A stretch of 64,000 nt of DNA from Paraburkholderia lacunae (GTDB taxonomy: Bacteria > Pseudomonadota > Gammaproteobacteria > Burkholderiales > Burkholderiaceae). The first letter of the stretch is position 1; each line of letters begins with the position of its first letter. Below the pieces are notes generated by a model. It saw only the letters and a list, made by a program, of their open reading frames with translations, was not told where the DNA came from and did not search any database. This document shows positions 27,353 to 36,173 of this stretch, piece by piece. Where the stretch lies: NCBI RefSeq assembly GCF_003353175.1, contig NZ_QHKS01000019.1:2501-66500 (forward strand), written 5' to 3'. Made by a program: the position numbers and the translations under genes.

Positions 27353-28309
27353 ATGCACAAGATCGTATTTCTCGACCGCGCAACGCTCGCGCCGCACATC
27401 AAGCTCGCGCGGCCGGCATTCGAACACGAGCTCGTCGAGTACGACCATACTCGAGCCGACCAGGTCGCTGCGCGCCTCGACGGTGCGACCATCGCGATCA
27501 CCAACAAGGTGCCATTGACCGCAGACGTGATCGCGCGGCTGCCTTCCCTGAAGCTCGTTGCCGTCGCCGCGACAGGCACCGACTGTATCGACAAGGCGGC
27601 GTGCGAACAGCACGGTATCCGCGTATCGAATATTCGCGGGTACGCGGTGAACACCGTGCCCGAGCACACATTCGCGTTAATGCTCGCGCTTCGGCGCAAC
27701 CTGATCGCGTACCGCGACGACGTACTGCTCGGCGAATGGCAAAAGTCCGGGCAGTTCTGCTTCTTCAATCATGCGATACACGACCTGGGCGGCATGACGC
27801 TAGGCATCATCGGTGAAGGCGTGCTCGGGCAGCGTGTGGCGGAGATTGCGAAGGCGTTCGGCATGCGTGTGCTCTTCGCCGCACACAAGGGCCGCGAGGG
27901 ACTCGGGCCGCTCTACACACCGTGGGACGAAGTCCTCGAGACCAGCGACATCATCACGATACACAGTCCGCTCACGCCGCAAACCCGCGACATGCTCGCG
28001 ATGCCCGAGTTTCGCAAGATGAAGCGCACGCCGCTCATCATCAATACGGCGCGGGGCGGACTGGTCGATGAAGCGGCGCTCGTGCGCGCACTGGATGAAG
28101 GGCTCATCGGCGGCATCGGCTTCGACGTGCTGTCGAGCGAGCCGCCCAACGACGACAATCCGCTGATGCGGATTGCAGGCCGGCCGAATGTGATCGTGAC
28201 GCCGCATGTCGCGTGGGCGTCGGACGAGGCGCAACAGTCGCTTGCCGATCAGCTGATGGGCAACGTCGTCAACTTCGTGAGTGGCACGCCCGTCAACATC
28301 GTCGTGTAA
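27353..28309 (+). CDS. D-2-hydroxyacid dehydrogenase (hydroxypyruvate/glyoxylate reductase type)
   Basis: A 318-residue NAD(P)-dependent D-2-hydroxyacid dehydrogenase. The nucleotide-binding segment is LGIIGEGVLGQRVA; the catalytic Arg is in NTARGGLVDE, the Glu in DVLSSEPP and the His in TPHVAWAS. The closest functional group by motif is glycerate dehydrogenase / hydroxypyruvate reductase. Hydroxypyruvate is a known ketol donor for transketolase, which links this enzyme to the two transketolases upstream. It closes the operon, and a helicase gene faces it from the other strand. Confidence 0.9.
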   Translation: MHKIVFLDRATLAPHIKLARPAFEHELVEYDHTRADQVAARLDGATIAITNKVPLTADVIARLPSLKLVAVAATGTDCIDKAACEQHGIRVSNIRGYAVNTVPEHTFALMLALRRNLIAYRDDVLLGEWQKSGQFCFFNHAIHDLGGMTLGIIGEGVLGQRVAEIAKAFGMRVLFAAHKGREGLGPLYTPWDEVLETSDIITIHSPLTPQTRDMLAMPEFRKMKRTPLIINTARGGLVDEAALVRALDEGLIGGIGFDVLSSEPPNDDNPLMRIAGRPNVIVTPHVAWASDEAQQSLADQLMGNVVNFVSGTPVNIVV

Positions 28310-28364
28310 AACGAGGTTGTTGAACAACTCGGATGGGGCCAGCGTTTAAACCACCCGATCAACG

Positions 28365-31300
28365 TCATCTCCCCCCTTCAATCTCCGGCATCGGCGCAAA
28401 CAATGCGTCGAGATCGTCGTCCGAGAACTTGGTGGCGCCGGCGGCGTCTTCGGACAGAATGCTGTCGGCCAGTCCCGCCTTCTGTTGCTGCAACTCGACG
28501 ATCTTCTCTTCGATGCTACCCGCCGCAATCAGCTTGTAGACGAACACCGGCTTGTCCTGCCCCAGCCGATGTGCGCGGTCGGTCGCCTGATTCTCGGCGG
28601 CGGGATTCCACCAGGGGTCGTAATGAATCACCGTGTCGGCGGCGGTCAGGTTCAGGCCCACGCCGCCCGCCTTCAGGCTGATCAGGAACAGCGGCACCTC
28701 ACCCTTCTGGAACCGCTCGACCGGCGTGCTGCGCTCGGCGGTGTCGCCGGTCAGGATCACATAGGGAATCGCGGCTTCCTCCAGCGCCTCGGCAATCAGC
28801 GACAACATGCCGGTGAACTGCGAGAACAGCAGCACGCGCCGCCCTTCCTCGATCAGCTCAGGGAGCATCGACAGCAACAGATCGAGCTTGGCCGAACGCG
28901 TCACGCGCGCGCCCTTCTCGGCTTGTCGGGCCTTATCTCCCTTTTCAGCCCTTTCAACCTTTGCACCCCTGTCACCCTTATCACCCGCCTCCTTGTCAGC
29001 CTTGATCGCCTTCACGAGCCGCGGATCGCAACACACCTGGCGCAGTTTCAGCAAGGCATCGAGCACGATGATGTGACTGCGTGCGAGGCCTTGCGCGCTA
29101 ACCGCGGCGCGCACTCTCTCCTGCATCGCCGTCCGCACGGTTTCGTAGAGATCGCGCTGCGCGCCTTCCAGGTCGACCGAGCACACGATGGTGGTCTTCG
29201 CGGGCAGCTCCTTCGCGACCTCGTCCTTGCGACGGCGCAGCATGAACGGCCGGATGCGCCGCGCCAGCAACGCGCGGCGCACGCCGTCGCCGTTTTTCTC
29301 GATCGGATTGCGCCAGCGTTTGGTGAAGTCTTTCTGGCTGCCGAGAAAACCCGGCAGCAGGAAGTCGAACTGCGACCACAGTTCGCCGAGGTGATTTTCC
29401 AGCGGCGTGCCGGTCAGGCACAGCCGATGCCGCGCGCGCAACCCGCGAATCGCCTGGGCGGCTTTGGTGGTCGCATTCTTGACGTATTGCGCCTCGTCGA
29501 GAATCAGCAAGTGATAGTCGTGCTCGGCGAGCACCTTCTGGTCGCGCCAGAGCAGCGCGTAGGTCGTCAGAATCAGTTCGTGCTCGCCGATCTGCTCGAA
29601 GCGCTCCTTGCGCTGCGGGCCGTTGAGCACCAGCACGTTCAGTTCCGGCGCGAAACGGCGCGCTTCCTCGCGCCAGTTGTGCACGAGCGTGGTCGGCACG
29701 ACGATCAGCGCGGGACGGTCGAGCCGCCCGGCCTCCTTCTCCGCGAGGATGTGCGCGAGCGTCTGCACGGTCTTGCCGAGACCCATGTCGTCGGCCAGCA
29801 CGCCGGCCAGATCGTGTTCGCGCAGAAACTGCATCCAGTTCAGCCCCTGCTGCTGGTACGCGCGCAATTCCGCTCGCAGCCCGCGTGGCACCGGCACCTC
29901 GCGCAAGCCCGGACCGGCCTGCAGGCGCTGTGCCAATTGGCGGATCGAAGCTTCGCCCTGAAACTGCCAACGGCCTGTGCTGTTCAACGCTTCCAGCCGG
30001 CCGGCATCGACCGCAGGCACACGCAGCGCCTTGCCTTGGGCAAGCGAGCCGCCCAACGCGTCGAACAGGTCGACCAGCACGCGCACCACCGGTTTCAGCC
30101 GGTCGGCGCGCAGCCGCAGACGCTTGTTTTCTTCCGTCTTCAGCTCGATCGGCTCGTCGTCGGCGATCGCTTCCAGCGCACCGCCGAGCCAGCGCCGGTC
30201 GCGCCGGAACAGGTCGGCCAGAAGCGGCTCGAGCCGCACATTGCGCTCGCCGACCCGGATGCCCATCTCGAGATCGAACCAGCCGTCGCCCGCCTGACGC
30301 GCGGTCCCGTCGATCGCGTCGATCTCGATGACGTTGTAGCGGAATTGCGGCGCCATGCTGATGCGCCAGCCTTTGCTCGCGAGTTCCGGCACGGCGTCGT
30401 TGACGAAGGCGGACCACGCGTCCGCGTCCGGCAGACCGAGCATCGTGTCGGGCAATAGCCGCGAGGCGTAGACGCGGCTGGTCGGGACCCGTTGCAGGCC
30501 GGTCTTGCGCAATTCGAGCAGGCGTTTCTTTTCGACCTCGTAGCGGCGCCGGATATGAATCACGTCGCCGCCCGGCACTGGCACCAGCGTGACGCTACTG
30601 TCGACGTTGATGCTGATGCCGTCGTAGTCGAAGCTGACGCCCGCGAGTTCCACCGCCTCGGACTTGCGCTGACCGGCTTTGCCGCCGGACGGCAGCGAGT
30701 GGCTATCGAGCATCAGCACCGGCACCGGATCGACGTCGATCACGCGAATCGCCGACGCGTCGTGCGCGGGCGGCAGCGGCAAATCGGGCGCGATCTCGCG
30801 CAGCACCGCGGCAACCAGAGGCGCTTCGGCGAGCGAGATCGGCGGCATGGCGAGGTAATCGGGCAACTGCTGGAACGGCAGCGACAACGCGACGATGCCG
30901 GCCTCGTTCGAGACGCCGTCGACATACCAGACCGGCTCGGTGGGCAGCACCATGCTGGCGCGCGGCTCGGTGCACAGCACGGGACGCAGCCGCTCGTCCG
31001 CGAGCGGCTCCCATTCGATCCGGCCGGGCCGGTCGGCGCCGCGCGACAGCGGTGTCGGCCCCTGACGGCCGGGCCCGGGTTTGAATTCGAAGAACAGACG
31101 CCCCGTCGCAATCAGCTTTTGCAGCATTTCCGCGCCGTTCGCGCCGCGCAGAATGAACTGGCCGAAGTCTTCACGGGAACGGCCCAGCCAGAGGCCGCGC
31201 AGGATCGACAGGTCCTCGTCGGAAACGAACTTCGGCTGTTTCAGCAATGCCGCTTCCACATTGCCCCACGCTTCGCCGACTTCGACAACCGCGCCGTCCG

Positions 31301-31856
31301 GGTTGCAGCGCGCACGGTACAGCACGACCTCGTGGCGCTTGTGGAAGCTGGACCAGTTGAGCAGATAAGCCAGCGTCTGGGTGCGCGCGGCGCTCGCCTT
31401 CTGGACGAGCGCGTCGGCGGCCTCGGCGCGCGCGCGAAAACGCTCCAGCCAGCTGACCAACTCGGGACGCACGCCGGACGGCGGCTGCGGCTTTGCCCCC
31501 CGGCCCACCCGCTCCCCCTGCGGATGCTCGGGCGGCCAATGCTCGTCCATGTCGACATGGGTCACATGGTCCATCTCTTCGTGATACTCGAGCTCCGCGA
31601 GCAGCAAGGCGGCAGCATGCTTGCAGTTGGTCCCGACCGGGCAGGTGCAGTCCGCGTCGGCCCAGGTCGAGCGCTTGCCATGATGGAAGCGCACCCTCGT
31701 GTGATACGGGCGGCTTTGCGTGCCCTGCACGTCGGCGCTCAGCGTGTCGCCGTCCCATCGCAGGTTCGTGACGGCGCCGACCGAACGGGCTTTGGCCACC
31801 GTGTGCTCACCCAGCCAATCCGCAATCTGGTCTCGATCAAAAAAATACGACGACAT
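28365..31856 (-). CDS. SNF2-family helicase with SWIM zinc finger
   Basis: A 1163-residue protein. An N-terminal SWIM zinc finger (CTCPVGTNCKH, residues 70-80) is followed by a long bacterial SNF2 accessory region. The ATPase core has Walker A DDMGLGKT near residue 690, the DEAQ box ILDEAQYVKN, LTGTPLENHLGELWSQFDFL, and C-terminal motifs SLKAGGVGLNLTAAD and RAHRLGQDKPVFVYKL. It should be a double-stranded DNA translocase involved in transcription or repair. A run of charged residues near 960-1000 (KGDRGAKVERAEKGDKARQ) is inserted in the second helicase lobe. It appears to be a single-gene unit. Confidence 0.93.
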   Translation of the reverse strand: MSSYFFDRDQIADWLGEHTVAKARSVGAVTNLRWDGDTLSADVQGTQSRPYHTRVRFHHGKRSTWADADCTCPVGTNCKHAAALLLAELEYHEEMDHVTHVDMDEHWPPEHPQGERVGRGAKPQPPSGVRPELVSWLERFRARAEAADALVQKASAARTQTLAYLLNWSSFHKRHEVVLYRARCNPDGAVVEVGEAWGNVEAALLKQPKFVSDEDLSILRGLWLGRSREDFGQFILRGANGAEMLQKLIATGRLFFEFKPGPGRQGPTPLSRGADRPGRIEWEPLADERLRPVLCTEPRASMVLPTEPVWYVDGVSNEAGIVALSLPFQQLPDYLAMPPISLAEAPLVAAVLREIAPDLPLPPAHDASAIRVIDVDPVPVLMLDSHSLPSGGKAGQRKSEAVELAGVSFDYDGISINVDSSVTLVPVPGGDVIHIRRRYEVEKKRLLELRKTGLQRVPTSRVYASRLLPDTMLGLPDADAWSAFVNDAVPELASKGWRISMAPQFRYNVIEIDAIDGTARQAGDGWFDLEMGIRVGERNVRLEPLLADLFRRDRRWLGGALEAIADDEPIELKTEENKRLRLRADRLKPVVRVLVDLFDALGGSLAQGKALRVPAVDAGRLEALNSTGRWQFQGEASIRQLAQRLQAGPGLREVPVPRGLRAELRAYQQQGLNWMQFLREHDLAGVLADDMGLGKTVQTLAHILAEKEAGRLDRPALIVVPTTLVHNWREEARRFAPELNVLVLNGPQRKERFEQIGEHELILTTYALLWRDQKVLAEHDYHLLILDEAQYVKNATTKAAQAIRGLRARHRLCLTGTPLENHLGELWSQFDFLLPGFLGSQKDFTKRWRNPIEKNGDGVRRALLARRIRPFMLRRRKDEVAKELPAKTTIVCSVDLEGAQRDLYETVRTAMQERVRAAVSAQGLARSHIIVLDALLKLRQVCCDPRLVKAIKADKEAGDKGDRGAKVERAEKGDKARQAEKGARVTRSAKLDLLLSMLPELIEEGRRVLLFSQFTGMLSLIAEALEEAAIPYVILTGDTAERSTPVERFQKGEVPLFLISLKAGGVGLNLTAADTVIHYDPWWNPAAENQATDRAHRLGQDKPVFVYKLIAAGSIEEKIVELQQQKAGLADSILSEDAAGATKFSDDDLDALFAPMPEIEGGR

Positions 31857-32039
31857 CAGCGTATTCCATCCCTATTCAGACCGGCACGGGCGCGTACGGG
31901 CGAAAAATCAACGCGGCAAGCGGTGCATCCCGCCTGCCGGCGTATTTCCGCCACGGCCTCGATTGTCCGTGGTAACCGGCCATTTTACGCGTTGGACGGA
32001 GTTGGCTGTGGAGGCGGCGCGAGCCGCCGAACGAATGGC

Positions 32040-32885
32040 CTAGAGCGGGGATCGGGCGGCCGGACCGGCGTCGATACCGGTTTCAGCATTCGACCCGGGG
32101 ACGCCGCGCTCAGGCTGCGGCTCCGGTGCGCCGACACTGACTTCCAGCCCGGCCGCGGCGAACACCTGTGCCAGCGCGGACGCCGGCGCTTCGTCAGTGA
32201 CCAGCAGATCGACGGCGTCCGGACCAAACGCGTGCACTAGCGCGCTGTGGCCGAATTTCGAGTAATCCGCCGCGACCACCCGGCGCTCCGCCTGCGCGAA
32301 AGCGGCGAGCGAGAACGCGACGTCGGCGGGCTGGGCGTCCATGAAACGCCCTTGCATATCGATCGCGGTGACCGAGACGATCGCGTAGCGCACGTGGAAC
32401 TGGCGAAGAAAGGCGAGCACGCTGTCGCCGAACACCGCGGCGTCATCCGCGCGCAACTCGCCCCCCGCGATGAACACGCGGTTGCCGTTACGCGGTGCCA
32501 GTGTGCGGGCGACTTCGACGGAATTGGTGACGACCGTCAGCCGCGAGCGGGCGCACAGCGCCTGCGCGATGTGCAGGCAGGTGGTGCCGCCTTCGAGAAT
32601 CAGCGAGTCGCCGTCACGCACCAGTTCAGCGATACGCGCGCCGATGACCTGCTTGGCTTCGCGGCTCGCCACCATGCGCCGCTGAAACGGCGGCTCGTCG
32701 AGCCGCTCGGGCAGCATCACGCCACCGTGAACTTTGACGAGCAGGCCGTCGGCGATCAGCGGCTTGATATTGCGACGGATGGTCTCGTCGGAAACCTCGA
32801 AGCGGCCGGCCAGATCGGCGATCGTGCAGGTACGCTGCTCGCGGACGAGACGCAGGATTTCGGCTTGGCGTTGGGTGGAGAACAT
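32040..32885 (-). CDS. DeoR/GlpR-family transcriptional repressor
   Basis: A 281-residue regulator. The N-terminal DeoR helix-turn-helix (QRQAEILRLVREQRTCTIAD, VSDETIRRNIKPL) is followed by the sugar-phosphate sensing DeoRC domain (DGDSLILEGGTTCLHIAQAL, LTVVTNSVEVA, FIAGGELR). The ATG at 32885 is chosen; upstream codons to 32951 have no family similarity. The C-terminal 25 residues are proline-rich and family-atypical. It is divergent from the frame-broken FAD/glycine-cleavage-type dehydrogenase gene and may regulate it, or may act on a distant sugar operon. Confidence 0.9.
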   Translation of the reverse strand: MFSTQRQAEILRLVREQRTCTIADLAGRFEVSDETIRRNIKPLIADGLLVKVHGGVMLPERLDEPPFQRRMVASREAKQVIGARIAELVRDGDSLILEGGTTCLHIAQALCARSRLTVVTNSVEVARTLAPRNGNRVFIAGGELRADDAAVFGDSVLAFLRQFHVRYAIVSVTAIDMQGRFMDAQPADVAFSLAAFAQAERRVVAADYSKFGHSALVHAFGPDAVDLLVTDEAPASALAQVFAAAGLEVSVGAPEPQPERGVPGSNAETGIDAGPAARSPL

Positions 32886-33160
32886 GGGGTTTGAACGGTG
32901 GCTATTCGGCGAGTCTAGCAAAAGCCGCGTTGCACAACATTGAAAATCCACGAGTTACCAACCAAATCCACAAACCGTTATCGCGGGGCAACTTCTTCTT
33001 GCCATGAGCGTGATACCTGCCAGGCGCGGGATGTAGGGTAGCGCCGTCGTATTGCCACGCACGTATGACGCCAGAATGATGCGAGCACTGCTACAACAAT
33101 CGTTGCATTTTGTGTTTTTCTGCGGCAATCTATGCCAACATGTTCAACGTATTTCAACAT
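32886..33160. promoter_or_regulatory. Divergent promoter region, DeoR regulator / FAD dehydrogenase
   Basis: 275 bases without a gene, relatively AT-rich near 33100-33160. Short direct repeats TTCAAC occur at about 33140-33155 (GTTCAACGTATTTCAAC) next to the palindrome AACATGTT, just before the dehydrogenase start. These could be DeoR-family operator elements; symmetry and position are the only support. Confidence 0.35.
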
Positions 33161-35625
33161 ATGTCCACACCACTCCCCACTCACGCCCGCGTCGTCATCG
33201 TCGGCGGCGGGATCATCGGGTGCTCCGTCGCCTATCACCTCGCGAAATCGGGCTGGACAGACGTGGTTCTGCTCGAACAGGGGCAACTGTCGTGCGGCAC
33301 GACCTGGCACGCGGCCGGGCTGGTCGGCCAGTTGCGCGCGCAGGAAAGCACGACGAAGCTGATTCGCTATTCGACCGCGCTCTATGCCGAACTCGAAGCG
33401 GATACCGGCCTCGCGACCGGCTGGAAGCAATGCGGCTCGCTGTCGGTGGCGCGCACCGCCGAGCGGATGACGCAACTCAAGCGCACCGCCGCCGTCGCGC
33501 GCGCTTACGGCGTGGCTTGCGACGTGATCGGCCCGCGGGAAGCCGGCGAGCTGTGGCCGGTGATGCGCACCGACGACCTGCTCGGCGCCGTCTGGCTCCC
33601 CGGCGACGGCAAGGCGAATCCCACCGATCTGACCCAGGCGCCCGCGTCGTCGAAAACACGCGTGTGACTGCGATCCACACGCGCACCGCGCAGCGCCGCG
33701 CCAACGGCGCCCGCGAAGTCAGCGGTATCGCGTGGCGCAACAAGGACGGCGAAGAAGGCGCGCTCGGCGCGGACATCGTGGTCAATTGCGCCGGCCAGTG
33801 GGCCAAGGCGGTAGGCCGCTTGTGCGGCGTCACGGTGCCGTTGCATTCGGCCGAGCACTACTACATCGTCACCGAACGGATCGCCGGCGTACACCCGGAC
33901 CTGCCGGTGATGCGCGATCCGGACGGCTTCATTTACTTCAAGGAGGAAGTCGGCGGTCTGGTGATGGGCGGTTTCGAGCCGAATGCGAAACCGTGGGGCA
34001 TGCACGGCATTCCGGAGAATTTCGAATTCCAGTTGCTGCCCGACGACTGGGATCAGTTCGAAATCCTGATGGAAAACGCGTTGCAGCGCGTGCCCGCACT
34101 CGCAACGGCCCAGGTCCGGCAGTTCTACAACGGCCCCGAATCGTTCACGCCGGACAACAACTTCATGCTCGGCGAAGCGCCCGAGTTGCGGGGTTTTTTC
34201 GTCGGCGCGGGTTTCAATTCGATGGGCATCGCGTCGGCGGGCGGCGCGGGCATGGCGCTCGCCGAATGGATCGTCGCGGGCGAGCCGACCATGGATCTGT
34301 GGCCGGTCGATATCCGCCGCTTCGCGCGCTTTAACGGCAACGACACGTGGCTGCACGATCGCGTCAAGGAAACACTCGGCCTGCATTACGCGATGCCGTG
34401 GCCGAATCGCGAACTCGACAGCGCCCGGCCGTTTCGCCGCTCGCCGCTCCATGCGCTGCTACGCGACGACGGTGCCTGCTTCGGTAGCAAGATGGGCTGG
34501 GAACGCGCCAACTTCTTCGCGCCGACGCCCGCACAGCCGCGCATCGACTACGCATTCGGCCAGCAGAACTGGCTGCCGTGGAGCGGCGCCGAACATCGCG
34601 CGTGCCGCGAAGGCGTCGCGCTGTTCGACATGACGTCGTTCTCCAAATTTCTGGTCAAGGGGCGCGATGCGCAAAGCGTGCTGCAGCATATCGTCGCGAA
34701 TGATGTGGCCGTGCCGCCGGGCACCGCGGTGTATACGGGCATGCTCAACGAGCGCGGCACTTACGAATCGGACTTCACGCTGACGCGCCTCGCCGACGAT
34801 CAATATCTACTCGTTACCGGCACCGCACAAACCACGCGCGACTTCGACACCATCGAAAAGGCGATTCCCCATGACAGGCACTGCACGCTAGTCGACGTCA
34901 CCGGCCAATACGCGGTGCTCGCCGTCATGGGACCGCGCTCGCGCGCGTTGCTGCAAAGCGTCTCGAAAGCGGACTGGGGCGACGCGGCCTTCGCCTTCGG
35001 TCAAAGCCGCGAAGTCGACCTCGGCTACGCGACGGTGCGTGCCACCCGCCTCACCTATGTCGGCGAACTCGGCTGGGAACTGTACGTGCCGGTCGAATTC
35101 GCGGTCGGCGTGTACGAAACGCTGCACGCCGCAGGTAAGCCGTTCGGTCTCGTCAACGCCGGCTACTACGCAATCGATTCGCTGCGCATCGAAAAAGGCT
35201 ATCGCGCATGGGGCCGCGAGCTCACCCCGGATACGAATCCGTTCGAAGCGGGTTTGTCGTTCGCGTGCAAGCTCGACGAGGACATCCCGTTTCGCGGCCG
35301 TGACGCGTTGTTGAAACTGCGCGCCGAGCCGCTGCGCCGTCGCATGGTGGTGCTGACAGCCGACGGCGCCGCCGATCGCATGCTGTGGGGCGGCGAAGCG
35401 ATTCTGCGCGACGGCGAACCGGTCGGCTTCGTCAGTTCGGCGGCGTTCGGGCACACGCTCGGCTGTCCGGTGGCGATGGGCTACATCAACAATCCGGACG
35501 GCGTTGCCGATACCGGGTATCTGAACAGCGGGCGATATGCGATCGACGTCGCCGGCGATCTGCTGCCGGCTGCCGTGCATCTGAAGGCGCCTTATGATCC
35601 GCGCTCGGAGCGGGTGAAAGGCTGA
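33161..35625 (+). pseudogene. Dimethylglycine/sarcosine dehydrogenase-like flavoprotein, frame broken near residue 160
   Basis: Two frames together encode an about 820-residue family member. From the ATG at 33161 the first frame has the FAD motif VVIVGGGIIGCSVAYHLAK and stops at 33665-33667 after ANPTDLTQAPASSKTRV. The sequence then continues one frame back, from about 33640, with VVENTRVTAIHTRTAQ and the remaining oxidoreductase, FAO-M and GcvT aminomethyltransferase-like domains to 35625. Family members have about nine more residues at the junction, so a deletion of about 28 bases between short GGCG repeats fits. The enzyme would demethylate dimethylglycine or sarcosine with tetrahydrofolate. 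As it stands the gene cannot make the full protein unless the base sequence is wrong here. Confidence 0.85.
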
Positions 35626-36173
35626 GCGGACCGGATCGGCCCGCCCCGCGCCATGCTCGAAAACACGCCGTCGCGGCGGATCAGTCCATGAAACAGCGCC
35701 GCGGCGAGATGCAACAACACGGTCGCGAACAACGCAAACGCGAGCCACGTATGCAATGCGCGCAGCGCCGCAAAGAGCCGGACGTCGTGCGGCGCGATCG
35801 GCGGCAAATGCAGCGGACCATATAGCGTGACCGGATAGCCGGCTGCCGACAACATCGCCCAACCGATCAACGGCATCGCCGCCATCAACGCATACAACAC
35901 GAGATGCGATGCCTTGGCGGCGACACGTTGAGGCGCGGGCATATCGTCGGGCAGCGGCGGGCTGCCGCGCTTGATCCGCACGCTGACACGCAACAGCACC
36001 AACGCGAGCAGCGCGATGCCCAACGGTTTGTGAATTGCAATCAGCGTGTTATGCGCGTGCGACACGGTCGCGACCATCCCCACGCCGATGAACAGCATCG
36101 CGACGATCAGCGGCGCCATCATCCAATGCAAGAGCCGCGCGAGCGGACTGAAATGTGCGTGCGCCGGCGTCAT
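35592..36173 (-). CDS. Cytochrome b561
   Basis: A 193-residue membrane cytochrome with four helices: about 17-37, 48-68, 94-114 and 147-167. Histidines in HWMMAPL, HNTLIAIHKPLG and LRALHTWLAF are heme-ligand candidates. The start ATG at 36173 overlaps the peroxidase stop (ATGA), so it is translated with that gene. A longer frame to 36455 would add an unrelated extension with ITD repeats and is rejected. Pairing with a catalase-like peroxidase suggests electron delivery to, or disposal of, reactive oxygen species. It is convergent with the dehydrogenase gene, with a 34-base overlap of their 3' ends. Confidence 0.88.
   Translation of the reverse strand: MTPAHAHFSPLARLLHWMMAPLIVAMLFIGVGMVATVSHAHNTLIAIHKPLGIALLALVLLRVSVRIKRGSPPLPDDMPAPQRVAAKASHLVLYALMAAMPLIGWAMLSAAGYPVTLYGPLHLPPIAPHDVRLFAALRALHTWLAFALFATVLLHLAAALFHGLIRRDGVFSSMARGGPIRSAQPFTRSERGS

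Noticed and set aside
28310..28364. Imperfect palindrome GAGGTTGTTGAACAACTC as a terminator after the transketolase operon
   Set aside because: It has almost no loop, a bulge, and no T-run, so it is not convincing as a terminator.
30492..32240. A 582-codon plus-strand frame opposite the SNF2 helicase and DeoR gene
   Set aside because: Spans two unrelated genes and the gap between them on the other strand; no domain.
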